In this document: one piece after another, positions 32,352 to 40,201 of the stretch
How positions within the stretch are numbered: position 1 is the first letter of the stretch
How the letters are laid out: each line of letters starts with the position of its first letter
DNA from: CAZFOB01 sp964520325
Lineage (GTDB): Bacteria > Actinomycetota > JAICYB01
DNA length: 64,000 nt
Direction of reading: 5' to 3'
NCBI GenBank assembly: GCA_964520325.1
Contig: CAZFOB010000007.1
Coordinates: forward strand, 62,001-126,000
Notes under the pieces: model-generated
Seen by the model: the letters and a program-made list of their open reading frames with translations, nothing else
Database searches by the model: none
What the model was told of the DNA's origin: nothing
Position numbers and translations under genes: made by a program

Positions 32352-33664
32352 GTCGATTGCCGACCAAGATCGCATACATGGGCGCGGGAAGCGGCGCCTT
32401 CTGTCGCCAGGTGATCACCGACATCCTCGCCGTCGACGGTCTCGATTCCGGCGAGTTCGCGCTGGTCGACATCGACGAGCAACGGCTCGGCCTCGCGCGC
32501 CAACTGGTCGAAAAGCTCATCGAGCGCAGCGGCAAGGACTGGAAGGTCACGTCGTCCACGCAACGCTGCGGTCTGCTCGACGGCGCCGACTTCGTCGTCA
32601 ACTCGATCGAGGTCGCGGGATTGAGCAACGTCCGCCACGACTACGACATCCCGCTCAAGTACGGAGTCGATCAATGCATCGGCGACACGATCGGGCCGGG
32701 CGGGATCTTCAAGGCCCTTCGTACCGGGCCGGCGTGGCTGCAGATCTGCGAGGACATCGAACGACTGAGCCCCCGCGCGATCGTTCTCAACTACACCAAC
32801 CCGATGTCGATCCTCACCCTGGCTGCGTTACGCCACACGAGCCTGCAGGTCGTCGGACTGTGCCACTCGGTGCAAGGAACGTCGTGGCAGATCTCTCAGT
32901 ATCTGGACGTTCCGTACGGCGAGCTCGTGTGGGACTGCGCGGGCATCAACCACAACGCGTGGTTCACGCGGCTCGAGCACAACGGCGAGGACATGTATCC
33001 GCGTCTGCGCGAGCGCGCCCTCGAGAAAGACGTCTACGAGAAGGACCCGGTGCGTTTCGAGGTTATGCGCCACCTCGGCTACTTCGTGACCGAGTCGAGC
33101 GGACATTTCTCGGAGTACGTCCCGTATTTCCGCAAGCGTGGCGAGCTGATCGAGAAGTTCACGCGTCCGGGGTACCTGGGCGAATCGGGCTTCTACGCCA
33201 ACAACTGGCCGCGCTGGCGGGCCGAGCAGGACGACTGGGTTCGCGCGATGCTCGCGGGGGAGAAGGAGATCCCGACGCGTCGCAGCGCCGAGTATGCGTC
33301 GACGATCGTGCAGGCGGCGGTGCTCGGCAAGCCTCGGGTTATCTACGGCAACGTCCGCAACACGGGGCTCATCTCGAACCTCCCGCAGGACGGTTGCGTC
33401 GAGGTTGCGTGTCTGGTGGACGGGCGCGGCCTGCACCCGACGTCATTCGGCCCCCTGCCCGAGCAGATGGCTGCGCTGAACCGTTCGCACATGGCCGTCC
33501 ACGAGCTGATGGTCCAGGCGTTGATCGAACGCGACCGCACGAAAGCGAAGCATGCGCTGATGCTCGACCCCCTCACCGCCGCTGCGTGCTCGCTCGACGA
33601 GATCTCGTCACTCTTCGACGAGATGTGGGCGGCCCAGAAAGCTTTCCTCACCCCGTTCGACTGA
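32348..33664 (+). CDS. Glycoside hydrolase family 4 (alpha-galactosidase/alpha-glucosidase-like)
   Basis: A 438-aa NAD- and metal-dependent glycosidase of family GH4. The NAD loop is 'AYMGAGSGAF' near the N-terminus. Family motifs include 'GDTIGPGGIFKALRT', 'NYTNPMSIL', 'GLCHSVQGT' (Cys and His for Mn2+) and 'DCAGINHNAWF' (second metal His). The enzyme opens glycosides by an oxidation-elimination cycle in the cytosol. The TTG at 32348 overlaps the PPOX stop (TTGA); a TTG at 32357 is also possible. Substrate preference between galactosides and glucosides cannot be decided. Confidence 0.88.
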   Translation: MSRLPTKIAYMGAGSGAFCRQVITDILAVDGLDSGEFALVDIDEQRLGLARQLVEKLIERSGKDWKVTSSTQRCGLLDGADFVVNSIEVAGLSNVRHDYDIPLKYGVDQCIGDTIGPGGIFKALRTGPAWLQICEDIERLSPRAIVLNYTNPMSILTLAALRHTSLQVVGLCHSVQGTSWQISQYLDVPYGELVWDCAGINHNAWFTRLEHNGEDMYPRLRERALEKDVYEKDPVRFEVMRHLGYFVTESSGHFSEYVPYFRKRGELIEKFTRPGYLGESGFYANNWPRWRAEQDDWVRAMLAGEKEIPTRRSAEYASTIVQAAVLGKPRVIYGNVRNTGLISNLPQDGCVEVACLVDGRGLHPTSFGPLPEQMAALNRSHMAVHELMVQALIERDRTKAKHALMLDPLTAAACSLDEISSLFDEMWAAQKAFLTPFD

Positions 33665-33700
33665 TCGCAGTGGGCTTACTCAGCTGATATCGCCCTTCAC

Positions 33701-33967
33701 CTAGCGTGGGCGCCCGTCGTCGATCAGCTCGCGGACCGGAACGCCAAGACGTCCGATCGAAGTACGGAGCTGGTCGAGCTCCGCAGAATGCGCCTCTACG
33801 TCGGTTGTCGTTGCCGAAACGAGACCCTCCGAACGCAGCCGTTGGACGATCGCTTGGACGCACCACGCGCTGGCGGTCTCGCCCCGGCGAGATGCGGCCG
33901 TCCGGACGAGATCCCGGAGCTCCGGGGGGTCGAGGTAGACGTTCAGTCGTGTGTATCGACGGGTCAT
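33701..33967 (-). CDS. Ribbon-helix-helix DNA-binding protein (CopG-like)
   Basis: An 88-aa protein starting 'MTRRYTRLNVYLDPPELRDLVRTAASRRGETASAWCVQAIVQRL', a clear ribbon-helix-helix fold, with a short C-terminal helix. The start is the ATG at 33967, right beside the inverted repeat at 33972-33985. No toxin gene is next to it, so it looks like an orphan antitoxin or a small repressor that regulates itself. It lies in the gap between the GH4 gene and the MMPL promoter. Confidence 0.65.
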   Translation of the reverse strand: MTRRYTRLNVYLDPPELRDLVRTAASRRGETASAWCVQAIVQRLRSEGLVSATTTDVEAHSAELDQLRTSIGRLGVPVRELIDDGRPR

Positions 33968-33971
33968 AGCA

Positions 33972-33985
33972 CTACAGCACTGTAG
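33972..33985. promoter_or_regulatory. Inverted repeat upstream of the RHH gene
   Basis: CTACAG (33972-33977) and CTGTAG (33980-33985) form a perfect 6-bp inverted repeat with a 2-base centre, five bases before the ATG of the ribbon-helix-helix gene. A short GCACTACAGCAC/TGTAGCAC run around it suggests overlapping half-sites. This is the expected operator position for autorepression. Confidence 0.55.
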
Positions 33986-34068
33986 CACCACGGGCCTTTC
34001 CCCCGGGCGAAGTGTGAAATATTTCAATCTCGGCCCCCGCCGTGGACTACGGTGAGTGAGCGTCGGTA

Positions 34069-34085
34069 AGTTAACGGCGTTAACT
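34069..34085. promoter_or_regulatory. Probable TetR operator of the MMPL gene
   Basis: AGTTAACG and CGTTAACT form a perfect 8-bp inverted repeat around one G. It ends 23 bp before the MMPL ATG and is the only such palindrome in the intergenic region. The TetR-family gene at 36517, last but one in this cluster, is its likely ligand-responsive repressor. Confidence 0.6.
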
Positions 34086-34108
34086 CAAGACTCTCGGAGG
34101 CAAGATCA

Positions 34109-36517
34109 ATGCTCGAGCGACTCGGACACTTCGTATACCGCCGACGCAAGTGGGTGCTCGCCGGCACCGTCGTCGTCGTGATGCTGTCGGGTGCGCTCGG
34201 CGGCAACGTCGCAAAATACCTGAAGTCGGGCGGCTTCGATTCACCGGACGTCGAATCGCAGCGCGCCGGAGAGCTCCTCGGGGAGAAGTTCAACCAGGCG
34301 CCGCCGAACCTCCTGCTGCTCGTCACGGCCAAGCAGGGAACCGTGAACGATGCCGCAGTCAAGTCCAGAGGTGTCCAGCTCACGAACGAGCTGATCGGTG
34401 AAGAAGGCGTCGGACAGGTGCTCTCGCACTGGTCCCTCGGGCCGACCTCCCCATTGCAGAGTCGCGACAAGACGCACGCGATCGTCCTTGCCGAGATCGA
34501 GGGCGACGATTCGACGCGCGCAGAGATCGCCGAGATCCTCATGGCGAAGTACACGACCGACACCGTCTCCGTGAGATCGCGCGTCGGCGGGTTCGAAGCG
34601 ATCTTCGCCGAGGTCAGCGCGACGATCGAGAAAGACCTCGCGAAGGCCGAATCGATCGCGATCCCGATCACGCTCATCCTGCTCATCGTGGTGTTCGGCA
34701 GTCTGGTGGCAGCTTCGCTCCCGCTCGCGATCGGCATCATCTCGGTGCTCGGTACGTTCCTCGTCCTGCGGATCCTGTCGAGCATCACCGACGTCTCGGT
34801 GTTCGCGCTCTCGATGGTGACCGCGATGGGTCTCGGTCTTGCGATCGACTACAGCCTGTTCATCGTCTCGCGTTTCCGCGAGGAGCTCCGCAAGGGGGCG
34901 GACACCGAAGCCGCACTCGTGACGACGTTGCGCACCGCCGGACGAACGGTTGTGTTCTCAGGTGTCACCGTCGCCGTATCGCTGGCTGCGCTGCTGGTCT
35001 TCCCGCTCTATTTCTTCAAGTCGTTCGGGTACGCGGGCATCGGCGTGGTCTTTACCGCAGTTCTCGGTGCTGTTGTGTTCCTTCCCGCGATGCTCGCCAC
35101 GCTCGGCCCCCGCGTGAACTACTCACCACGCTTCCTCTGGCTTCGGCGGCTGGCGGATTGGCAGGATCGGCACCACAAAGAGGTCGGTGAGGGCTTCTGG
35201 CACCGCCTGGCCGTGTTCGTGATGCGGCGCCCGATCATCGTAGGCAGCGTCGTCGTTGCCTTCCTCCTGTTCCTTGGAGCACCATTCCTCCACGTCAATC
35301 TCGGACTTCCCGACGAGCGCGTGCTGCCGCCGGGGGCGCAGACGCGTCAGGTCCACGAGATCTTGCGCAACGACTTCCCGACCGAGGAGGTCAACTCGAC
35401 GCGCGTCGTTGCAGCCGGCATCGGCAATCCGATCGCGCGCAAGACCGACATCGCCGTGTACGCCGCGAGTCTGTCGAAGCTCGACAACGTTGCGTCCGTC
35501 GATTCGCTGGCGGGCAAGTACACCGATGGCGTGCGTTCGGCGGCGCCGACCCCGTTCAGCGCGCGGTTCGCCGCGGCCGACTCCACGTGGTTCCAGGTCA
35601 TCCCGTCCGTCGACCCATTCTCGAAGACGGCAGAGGATCTCGCCGGACGCATCCGTGACGGGAGTGCGCCGTTCGACGTCATCGTCGGCGGGACGTCGGC
35701 ACAGCTCGTCGACGCCAAGGATTCTCTCTTCACGAAGCTGCCGCTCGCACTCGGCATCATCGCGCTGTCAACGTTCGTGATGCTGTTCCTGATGTTCGGA
35801 AGCATCCTCGTGCCGATCAAAGCGCTCGTCCTTAATCTCTTGAGCCTCACGGCCACCTTCGGCGCGATGGTGTGGATCTTCCAGGACGGGCATCTGTCCG
35901 GTCTGCTCGGTTTCACGGCGACCGGGGCTCTGGACATCTCCTCTCCGATCCTGATGTTCTGCATCGCGTTCGGTCTCTCGATGGACTTTGAAGTGTTCCT
36001 CCTGTCCCGCATCAAGGAGGAGTACGACGCGACCGGCGATAACGAGCACTCCGTGGCTGTGGGACTCGAGCTCACAGGCCGGATCGTCACGGCCGCGGCT
36101 GTGCTCATCTCCGTGACCTTCTTGTTGTTCGGCACGTCGCAGATCCGCTTTATCAAGCTGTTCGGCATCGGGATGGCGCTGGCTGTGCTTATGGACGCTT
36201 TCGTCATCAGGGGGACGCTTGTCCCGGCGTTCATGCGCCTGGCCGGCAACGCCAACTGGTGGTTACCCGGGTTCCTCAAGCCGATCTACGCGCGCCTGCA
36301 GATCAAAGAGTCGTCTGAGATCGCACCCGATGTCCCTCACAACGACGGGCCGATCGAGAGCAGGACGCCGGTCCGCAAGCCCGCCGCGAAACGCAAGCCG
36401 TCAACGCGCAAGCCGTCAACGCGCAAGCCGGTCTTGAAGGCCAAGCCTGCGCCGGCGCGGAAAACGAGCGGAGCGTCGGCCAAACCGGCCGCACGGAAGT
36501 CCGTCGTGAAGCGTTGA
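34109..36517 (+). CDS. MMPL-family RND exporter
   Basis: An 802-aa inner-membrane transporter with two RND halves. Each has one N-terminal helix, a periplasmic domain and a five-helix bundle; 'TAMGLGLAIDYSLFIVSRFREEL' (about 240) and 'IAFGLSMDFEVFLLSRIKEEYD' (about 620) are the paired proton-relay segments with conserved Asp. MMPL proteins export lipids or drugs. The last 60 residues are a basic Lys/Arg/Pro/Ala/Thr tail, partly encoded by the 15-bp tandem repeat at 36391-36429. The stop overlaps the TetR start by one base. Confidence 0.92.
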   Translation: MLERLGHFVYRRRKWVLAGTVVVVMLSGALGGNVAKYLKSGGFDSPDVESQRAGELLGEKFNQAPPNLLLLVTAKQGTVNDAAVKSRGVQLTNELIGEEGVGQVLSHWSLGPTSPLQSRDKTHAIVLAEIEGDDSTRAEIAEILMAKYTTDTVSVRSRVGGFEAIFAEVSATIEKDLAKAESIAIPITLILLIVVFGSLVAASLPLAIGIISVLGTFLVLRILSSITDVSVFALSMVTAMGLGLAIDYSLFIVSRFREELRKGADTEAALVTTLRTAGRTVVFSGVTVAVSLAALLVFPLYFFKSFGYAGIGVVFTAVLGAVVFLPAMLATLGPRVNYSPRFLWLRRLADWQDRHHKEVGEGFWHRLAVFVMRRPIIVGSVVVAFLLFLGAPFLHVNLGLPDERVLPPGAQTRQVHEILRNDFPTEEVNSTRVVAAGIGNPIARKTDIAVYAASLSKLDNVASVDSLAGKYTDGVRSAAPTPFSARFAAADSTWFQVIPSVDPFSKTAEDLAGRIRDGSAPFDVIVGGTSAQLVDAKDSLFTKLPLALGIIALSTFVMLFLMFGSILVPIKALVLNLLSLTATFGAMVWIFQDGHLSGLLGFTATGALDISSPILMFCIAFGLSMDFEVFLLSRIKEEYDATGDNEHSVAVGLELTGRIVTAAAVLISVTFLLFGTSQIRFIKLFGIGMALAVLMDAFVIRGTLVPAFMRLAGNANWWLPGFLKPIYARLQIKESSEIAPDVPHNDGPIESRTPVRKPAAKRKPSTRKPSTRKPVLKAKPAPARKTSGASAKPAARKSVVKR
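36391..36429 (+). repeat. 15-bp tandem repeat in the MMPL gene
   Basis: The unit CGCAAGCCGTCAACG occurs twice in full plus nine bases of a third copy. It encodes repeats of 'RKPST', part of a basic tail. Slippage at the repeat could lengthen or shorten the tail without changing frame. Confidence 0.8.
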
Positions 36518-37140
36518 TGGCAACGCGGATCGGGCGCCGCTCGCGCGCGCGTCGCGGTGAGGGAGATCGATTGCGCGAGGAGATCCTCAACGCGACAGAG
36601 GCGTTGCTGTTGCGGACAGGCGATGCGGACGCGGTCTGTGTTCGCGCTGTGGCCGAAGCCGTCGGCGTGAGCTCGCCGTCGATCTACATCCACTTCGAGA
36701 ACAAGGAAGAGCTGATCATCGAGGTGTGCGAGCGCGGCTTCGATGCGCTCGGTGAGTACACGCGCACCAAAGCCGGAGTGATCAACGATCCGGTCGACGC
36801 ACTCAAGGCGATGGGACGCGCCTACGTCCAGTTCGGACTTGAGCATCCCGAGCAATACCGGATCCTGTTCATGGTCAAGACTCCCGAATGGACGCGCGAT
36901 CACGTTATCGAACGCATAGGTCACGTTTCCGGATTCACACAGCTCGTCGACGCCGTCCAGAGGTGCATCGACGCGGGACGTTTCCGCGGCGGCGATGCCT
37001 TCTTATACGCCTGCCAACTGTGGACGGGCGTGCACGGTATCACCTCACTGCTGATCTCCAAGCCGGTGTTTCCATGGCCGGAACAAGAGTCTTTGATCGA
37101 GGGTTGCATCGATACGATCTGTCGCGGCCTGCAAGCGTAG
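36517..37140 (+). CDS. TetR-family transcriptional regulator
   Basis: A 207-aa TetR protein. The HTH is 'AVCVRAVAEAVGVSSPSIYIHFENKEELIIEVCERGFDAL' (about residues 40-80). The C-terminal part resembles TetR_C_33-like ligand domains ('LEHPEQYRILFMVKTPEW'). The ATG at 36517 overlaps the MMPL stop. It sits between an MMPL and an MFS exporter and would control both, most directly through the palindrome at 34069-34085. Confidence 0.88.
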   Translation: MATRIGRRSRARRGEGDRLREEILNATEALLLRTGDADAVCVRAVAEAVGVSSPSIYIHFENKEELIIEVCERGFDALGEYTRTKAGVINDPVDALKAMGRAYVQFGLEHPEQYRILFMVKTPEWTRDHVIERIGHVSGFTQLVDAVQRCIDAGRFRGGDAFLYACQLWTGVHGITSLLISKPVFPWPEQESLIEGCIDTICRGLQA

Positions 37141-37149
37141 GAGCACAAG

Positions 37150-38745
37150 ATGAGTCCGATGTTCTCCGGCGATTCGCGCCGGAAGGTCGCCGTCCTGCTG
37201 ACGATGTGCTTCGCGCTGTTCATGGCGATGCTCGACAACACCGTCGTCAACGTCGCTCTTCCGACGATCAGCGATGAGCTCGGTGCCGGTGTCAGCGGCC
37301 TGCAGTGGATCATCGACGGCTACGTCCTGGCTTTCGCGTCGCTACTGCTCACCGGCGGCATCGTGGGCGATCGCTACGGACGCAGGAAGGTCTTCATCTT
37401 CGGGCTGTTCGTGTTCACCCTCTCCTCGCTGCTCTGCGGTCTCGCGGCCACCACGGAACAACTCATCGCTTTCCGCGCGTTGCAGGGCATCGGCGCGTCG
37501 TTCCTGCTCCCGGGCACGCTCTCGATCCTGACCGTCACGTTCCCGCCCGAAGAGCGCGCGAAGGCCATCGGCATGTGGGCCGGTGTCTCGGGTCTCGCCC
37601 TCGCACTCGGTCCAACGGCCGGCGGCCTGCTTGTCGAGCACGTCGGCTGGGAGTCGATCTTCCTTCTGAACATCCCCATCGGCATCGCGGCGATGATCGT
37701 GGCCTCGCGCGTGGTGCGGGAGTCGGAGGCACCCGATGCCCGCAAGCTCGACCTCGTCGGCCTCGCTCTTGGGACGACCGCTTTGCTCGCTCTCGTCTTC
37801 GGACTCATCGAGGCGACACAACGTGGCTGGACGGACGCAATCATCGTCGGCACGCTCGCGGTCGGGTTCGTCCTGCTCGGCGCCTTTATCTCGTGGGAGT
37901 ACGCGACGCCGGGGGCGATGATGCCGCTCGAGTACTTCAGCATCCCCGCGTTCTCGGCCGGCAACGCCGTCGCGTTCTCGATCTCGTTCGGGATGTTCGG
38001 CACATTCTTCTTCTTCAGCCTCTACATGCAGTTCGTCCGCGGATACAGCGCGTTGCAGGCCGGAGTTCGTTTCTTACCGCTCACCGGGATGATCTTCTTC
38101 GTCGCACCACTGGCCGGACGCTTTGCGCAGCGGCACGGTTCGCGATGGCCGATGACGGTCGGACCGTTGATGGCTGGGACTGGTCTGCTCGTGCTCAGCC
38201 GTTCCGGCATCGACACCCCGTACGTGCAGATGGCGCCGGTGTTGTCGATCATGGGGATCGGGATGGGCATGACGATGGCGCCGATGACCGCGGCCGTCAT
38301 GAACGCCGTCGGTCCGGCACGGGCGGGGTTGGGCTCAGCGATGACCAACACCTCGCGCGAGGTCGGAGGCACGTTCGGTATCGCGTTGCTCGGGACCCTG
38401 CTGACGACGCAATTGCGCGGCTCGATCACCGAAGCTATCGGGCGTCTGAACCTCGATCCGGGGCGCGCGGAAGCGATCATCGAAAGTGCAGCGCACGGAC
38501 GCCTCGATCCTGCGGTGCTGCAAGGGCTCGCGCCGGCCAACGTGATCGCCGTTCAGCAGGCATTCGCCAACTCATTCCTGGACGGGTTCCAGCTCGCACT
38601 CCTCGCGGCCGGCGTCGTCGTGATCTGCGCCGGCGTGATCGCGAACCGGTTCATCCCGGGCGGTCCGCCCCGAGATACCGCCCCCGGCGGACCATCGCAA
38701 GAGCCGGCCCGGCCTGCTCCCGCGCGCGAACCGGCCGTGTCGTAA
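37150..38745 (+). CDS. MFS drug-efflux transporter, DHA2 (EmrB/QacA) family
   Basis: A 531-aa transporter with 14 predicted membrane helices. The DHA2 signature 'FMAMLDNTVVNVALPTI' is at about residue 20 and 'GGIVGDRYGRRKVFIFGL' at about 65. It would exchange protons for hydrophobic drugs or metabolites. It starts 9 bp after tetR behind AGGAGC and completes the MMPL-TetR-MFS export cluster. The C-terminus is a Pro/Ala-rich tail. Confidence 0.92.
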   Translation: MSPMFSGDSRRKVAVLLTMCFALFMAMLDNTVVNVALPTISDELGAGVSGLQWIIDGYVLAFASLLLTGGIVGDRYGRRKVFIFGLFVFTLSSLLCGLAATTEQLIAFRALQGIGASFLLPGTLSILTVTFPPEERAKAIGMWAGVSGLALALGPTAGGLLVEHVGWESIFLLNIPIGIAAMIVASRVVRESEAPDARKLDLVGLALGTTALLALVFGLIEATQRGWTDAIIVGTLAVGFVLLGAFISWEYATPGAMMPLEYFSIPAFSAGNAVAFSISFGMFGTFFFFSLYMQFVRGYSALQAGVRFLPLTGMIFFVAPLAGRFAQRHGSRWPMTVGPLMAGTGLLVLSRSGIDTPYVQMAPVLSIMGIGMGMTMAPMTAAVMNAVGPARAGLGSAMTNTSREVGGTFGIALLGTLLTTQLRGSITEAIGRLNLDPGRAEAIIESAAHGRLDPAVLQGLAPANVIAVQQAFANSFLDGFQLALLAAGVVVICAGVIANRFIPGGPPRDTAPGGPSQEPARPAPAREPAVS

Positions 38746-38802
38746 CGCTTCCGGAACGCACCACGGCTATAACCGGGCCAACAGGCATACGAGAGGCTCT
38801 CG
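38739..38802 (+). repeat. Copy A of a duplicated leader/promoter-like sequence
   Basis: GTCGTAACGCTTCCGG starts a stretch that recurs 612 bp downstream. Both copies share that 16-mer, then an ACGCA, a TATAACCGGG box and an AGA(G/C)NCTCTCG block. It lies just before the 174-aa membrane gene, overlapping the MFS stop. It is probably a shared promoter; TATAAC could be the -10 box. Confidence 0.6.
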
Positions 38803-38819
38803 CGAAAGGGATGAGAGAG

Positions 38820-39344
38820 ATGCGGACGAAATTTGCTGTGGTTTCGTTCATCGCAGTCGGTGTTGTGGGAGGGACCATGCTGGTCACCGGAGCGATCTTC
38901 CACGTGAGGTCGCTCTTGTTCATGTTCGGCGTCCTCGCGGTGATCGGAGCGATCTACGGTCTTGCCATGCTGACCGCGAGGAGACGAAGGGGGGCGGAGC
39001 TCGACCATCGGGCTCGCGGGTTTCGCTGGTGGTGGGTGGCAGCCGGCGTCCTCGGACTCATGCAGGCCGGGATGGGGATCGGTCAGCTCATCGACGATCC
39101 GAAGAAGGAGAACGTCTTCGCGCTCGTCGTCTTCGGCGCCTTCGCGGCATTGATCTTCGGTGGCATGGCGCTCCGCGATCGGCGGACCGGGAACTGGATG
39201 ATCGCTACGGGCGCTCTTCCCATGCTGCCGTTCATCTGGATCTACTTCCCACCGGTCCTCGCCTTGGTCACCATCGTGATGGCACTTTCGGACAACCTGC
39301 GCATGTCGGCCCAGGGGCCATCCGCCCTGGCGCACGGGGCCTAG
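38820..39344 (+). CDS. Hypothetical membrane protein (five helices)
   Basis: A 174-aa protein with about five hydrophobic segments ('FAVVSFIAVGVVGGTMLVTGAIF', 'LLFMFGVLAVIGAIYGLAML', 'WWWVAAGVLGLMQAGMGIG', 'NVFALVVFGAFAALIFGGMAL', 'MLPFIWIYFPPVLALVTIVMAL'). No family is recognised. I use the ATG at 38820; 38811 is also in frame. It is preceded by copy A and followed by copy B of the duplicated leader, so this gene and the next lipoprotein may be co-regulated. Confidence 0.65.
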   Translation: MRTKFAVVSFIAVGVVGGTMLVTGAIFHVRSLLFMFGVLAVIGAIYGLAMLTARRRRGAELDHRARGFRWWWVAAGVLGLMQAGMGIGQLIDDPKKENVFALVVFGAFAALIFGGMALRDRRTGNWMIATGALPMLPFIWIYFPPVLALVTIVMALSDNLRMSAQGPSALAHGA

Positions 39345-39350
39345 GCCTCT

Positions 39351-39414
39351 GTCGTAACGCTTCCGGGACGCACAACGCGCTATAACCGGGGCAGAGACTC
39401 AAGAGAGACTCTCG
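39351..39414 (+). repeat. Copy B of the duplicated leader/promoter-like sequence
   Basis: Second copy of the sequence at 38739-38802, here ahead of the lipoprotein gene. The opening 16-mer and TATAACCGGG box are conserved while the rest has drifted, as expected for a selected regulatory site rather than a recent copy. Confidence 0.6.
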
Positions 39415-39430
39415 ATCAAGGAGGGCAGGC

Positions 39431-40201
39431 ATGGCTTTGAGGAAGCGCGTCGTTGTGTTAACGATCGCAGTTGCGTTGCTCGCTGGAGCGTGCGGCACGA
39501 GCGATGAGGGAGCTAACGATCAGCCGGGAGACGAAGAGGTCTCGCTGGCGCTCGGCTCGGTGCCGAGCACGGTCGAGGGCAATGTCGTCACGATCCCGGT
39601 CACCGTCGAGGGTGTGGACATCATCAAACCCGACGGCGACGATTCGGGTGACAGCGGACACTTCCACATCTTCGTGGACAAGGAGCCGGTTGCGGTCGGC
39701 GAGACCATGCCGAAAGAGCGCGGGATCGTCCACTCTGCCGACAACCCCATCAAGATCTGGGGCCTCGAGCCCGGTGAGCACGAGTTCACCGTTGTGCTCG
39801 GAAACGGCGTACACGAGCGGATCGAGCCCGGCGCCGAAGAGTCGGTCACCGTTGACGTGAAGGGGCCATCGGTGTGGGGGACCGTGCCCGCCACCATCGA
39901 GAAGGACGATGACGCCGTCGTCGATCTTGCGTCCGAGGGCGTGGAGATCGTGAAGGCCGATGGCGCAAGCTCGAAGGAGTCGGGTCACTACCACGTGCTG
40001 GTGGATCCGAAGGTGCCGCCGGTCGCCGGCGAAGTGATCGCGCCGCCGGAGGACGGGAAGATCTTCCACACGTTCGAGGAGTCGGTGACCATCGAAGGTC
40101 TCGAGACGGGCGAGCACATCATCTGGGTCGTGCTCGGCGATGGACTACACGAAGCCTTCGACCCGCCGGTGATGGACAAGCGGACGATCACCGTCGGTTA
40201 G
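39431..40201 (+). CDS. Lipoprotein with two DUF4399-like repeats
   Basis: A 256-aa protein with a signal peptide and lipobox 'LLAGACGT' (Cys21). The mature part contains two similar domains of about 100 residues. Each has 'SGHFHIFVD' or 'SGHYHVLVD', then 'HSADNPIKIWGLEPGEHEFTVVLGNGVHE' or its counterpart 'HTFEESVTIEGLETGEHIIWVVLGDGLHE'. The conserved histidines suggest metal or small-ligand binding, as in DUF4399 proteins. The internal duplication is plain. It starts behind AAGGAGG and copy B of the leader. Its function is unknown. Confidence 0.75.
   Translation: MALRKRVVVLTIAVALLAGACGTSDEGANDQPGDEEVSLALGSVPSTVEGNVVTIPVTVEGVDIIKPDGDDSGDSGHFHIFVDKEPVAVGETMPKERGIVHSADNPIKIWGLEPGEHEFTVVLGNGVHERIEPGAEESVTVDVKGPSVWGTVPATIEKDDDAVVDLASEGVEIVKADGASSKESGHYHVLVDPKVPPVAGEVIAPPEDGKIFHTFEESVTIEGLETGEHIIWVVLGDGLHEAFDPPVMDKRTITVG

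Noticed and set aside
37305..39344. Long frame (679 codons) running through the MFS gene into the next gene
   Set aside because: Its first part is an Arg-rich shadow of the MFS transporter. Only the last 174 codons (38820-39344) show membrane-protein character and are annotated.
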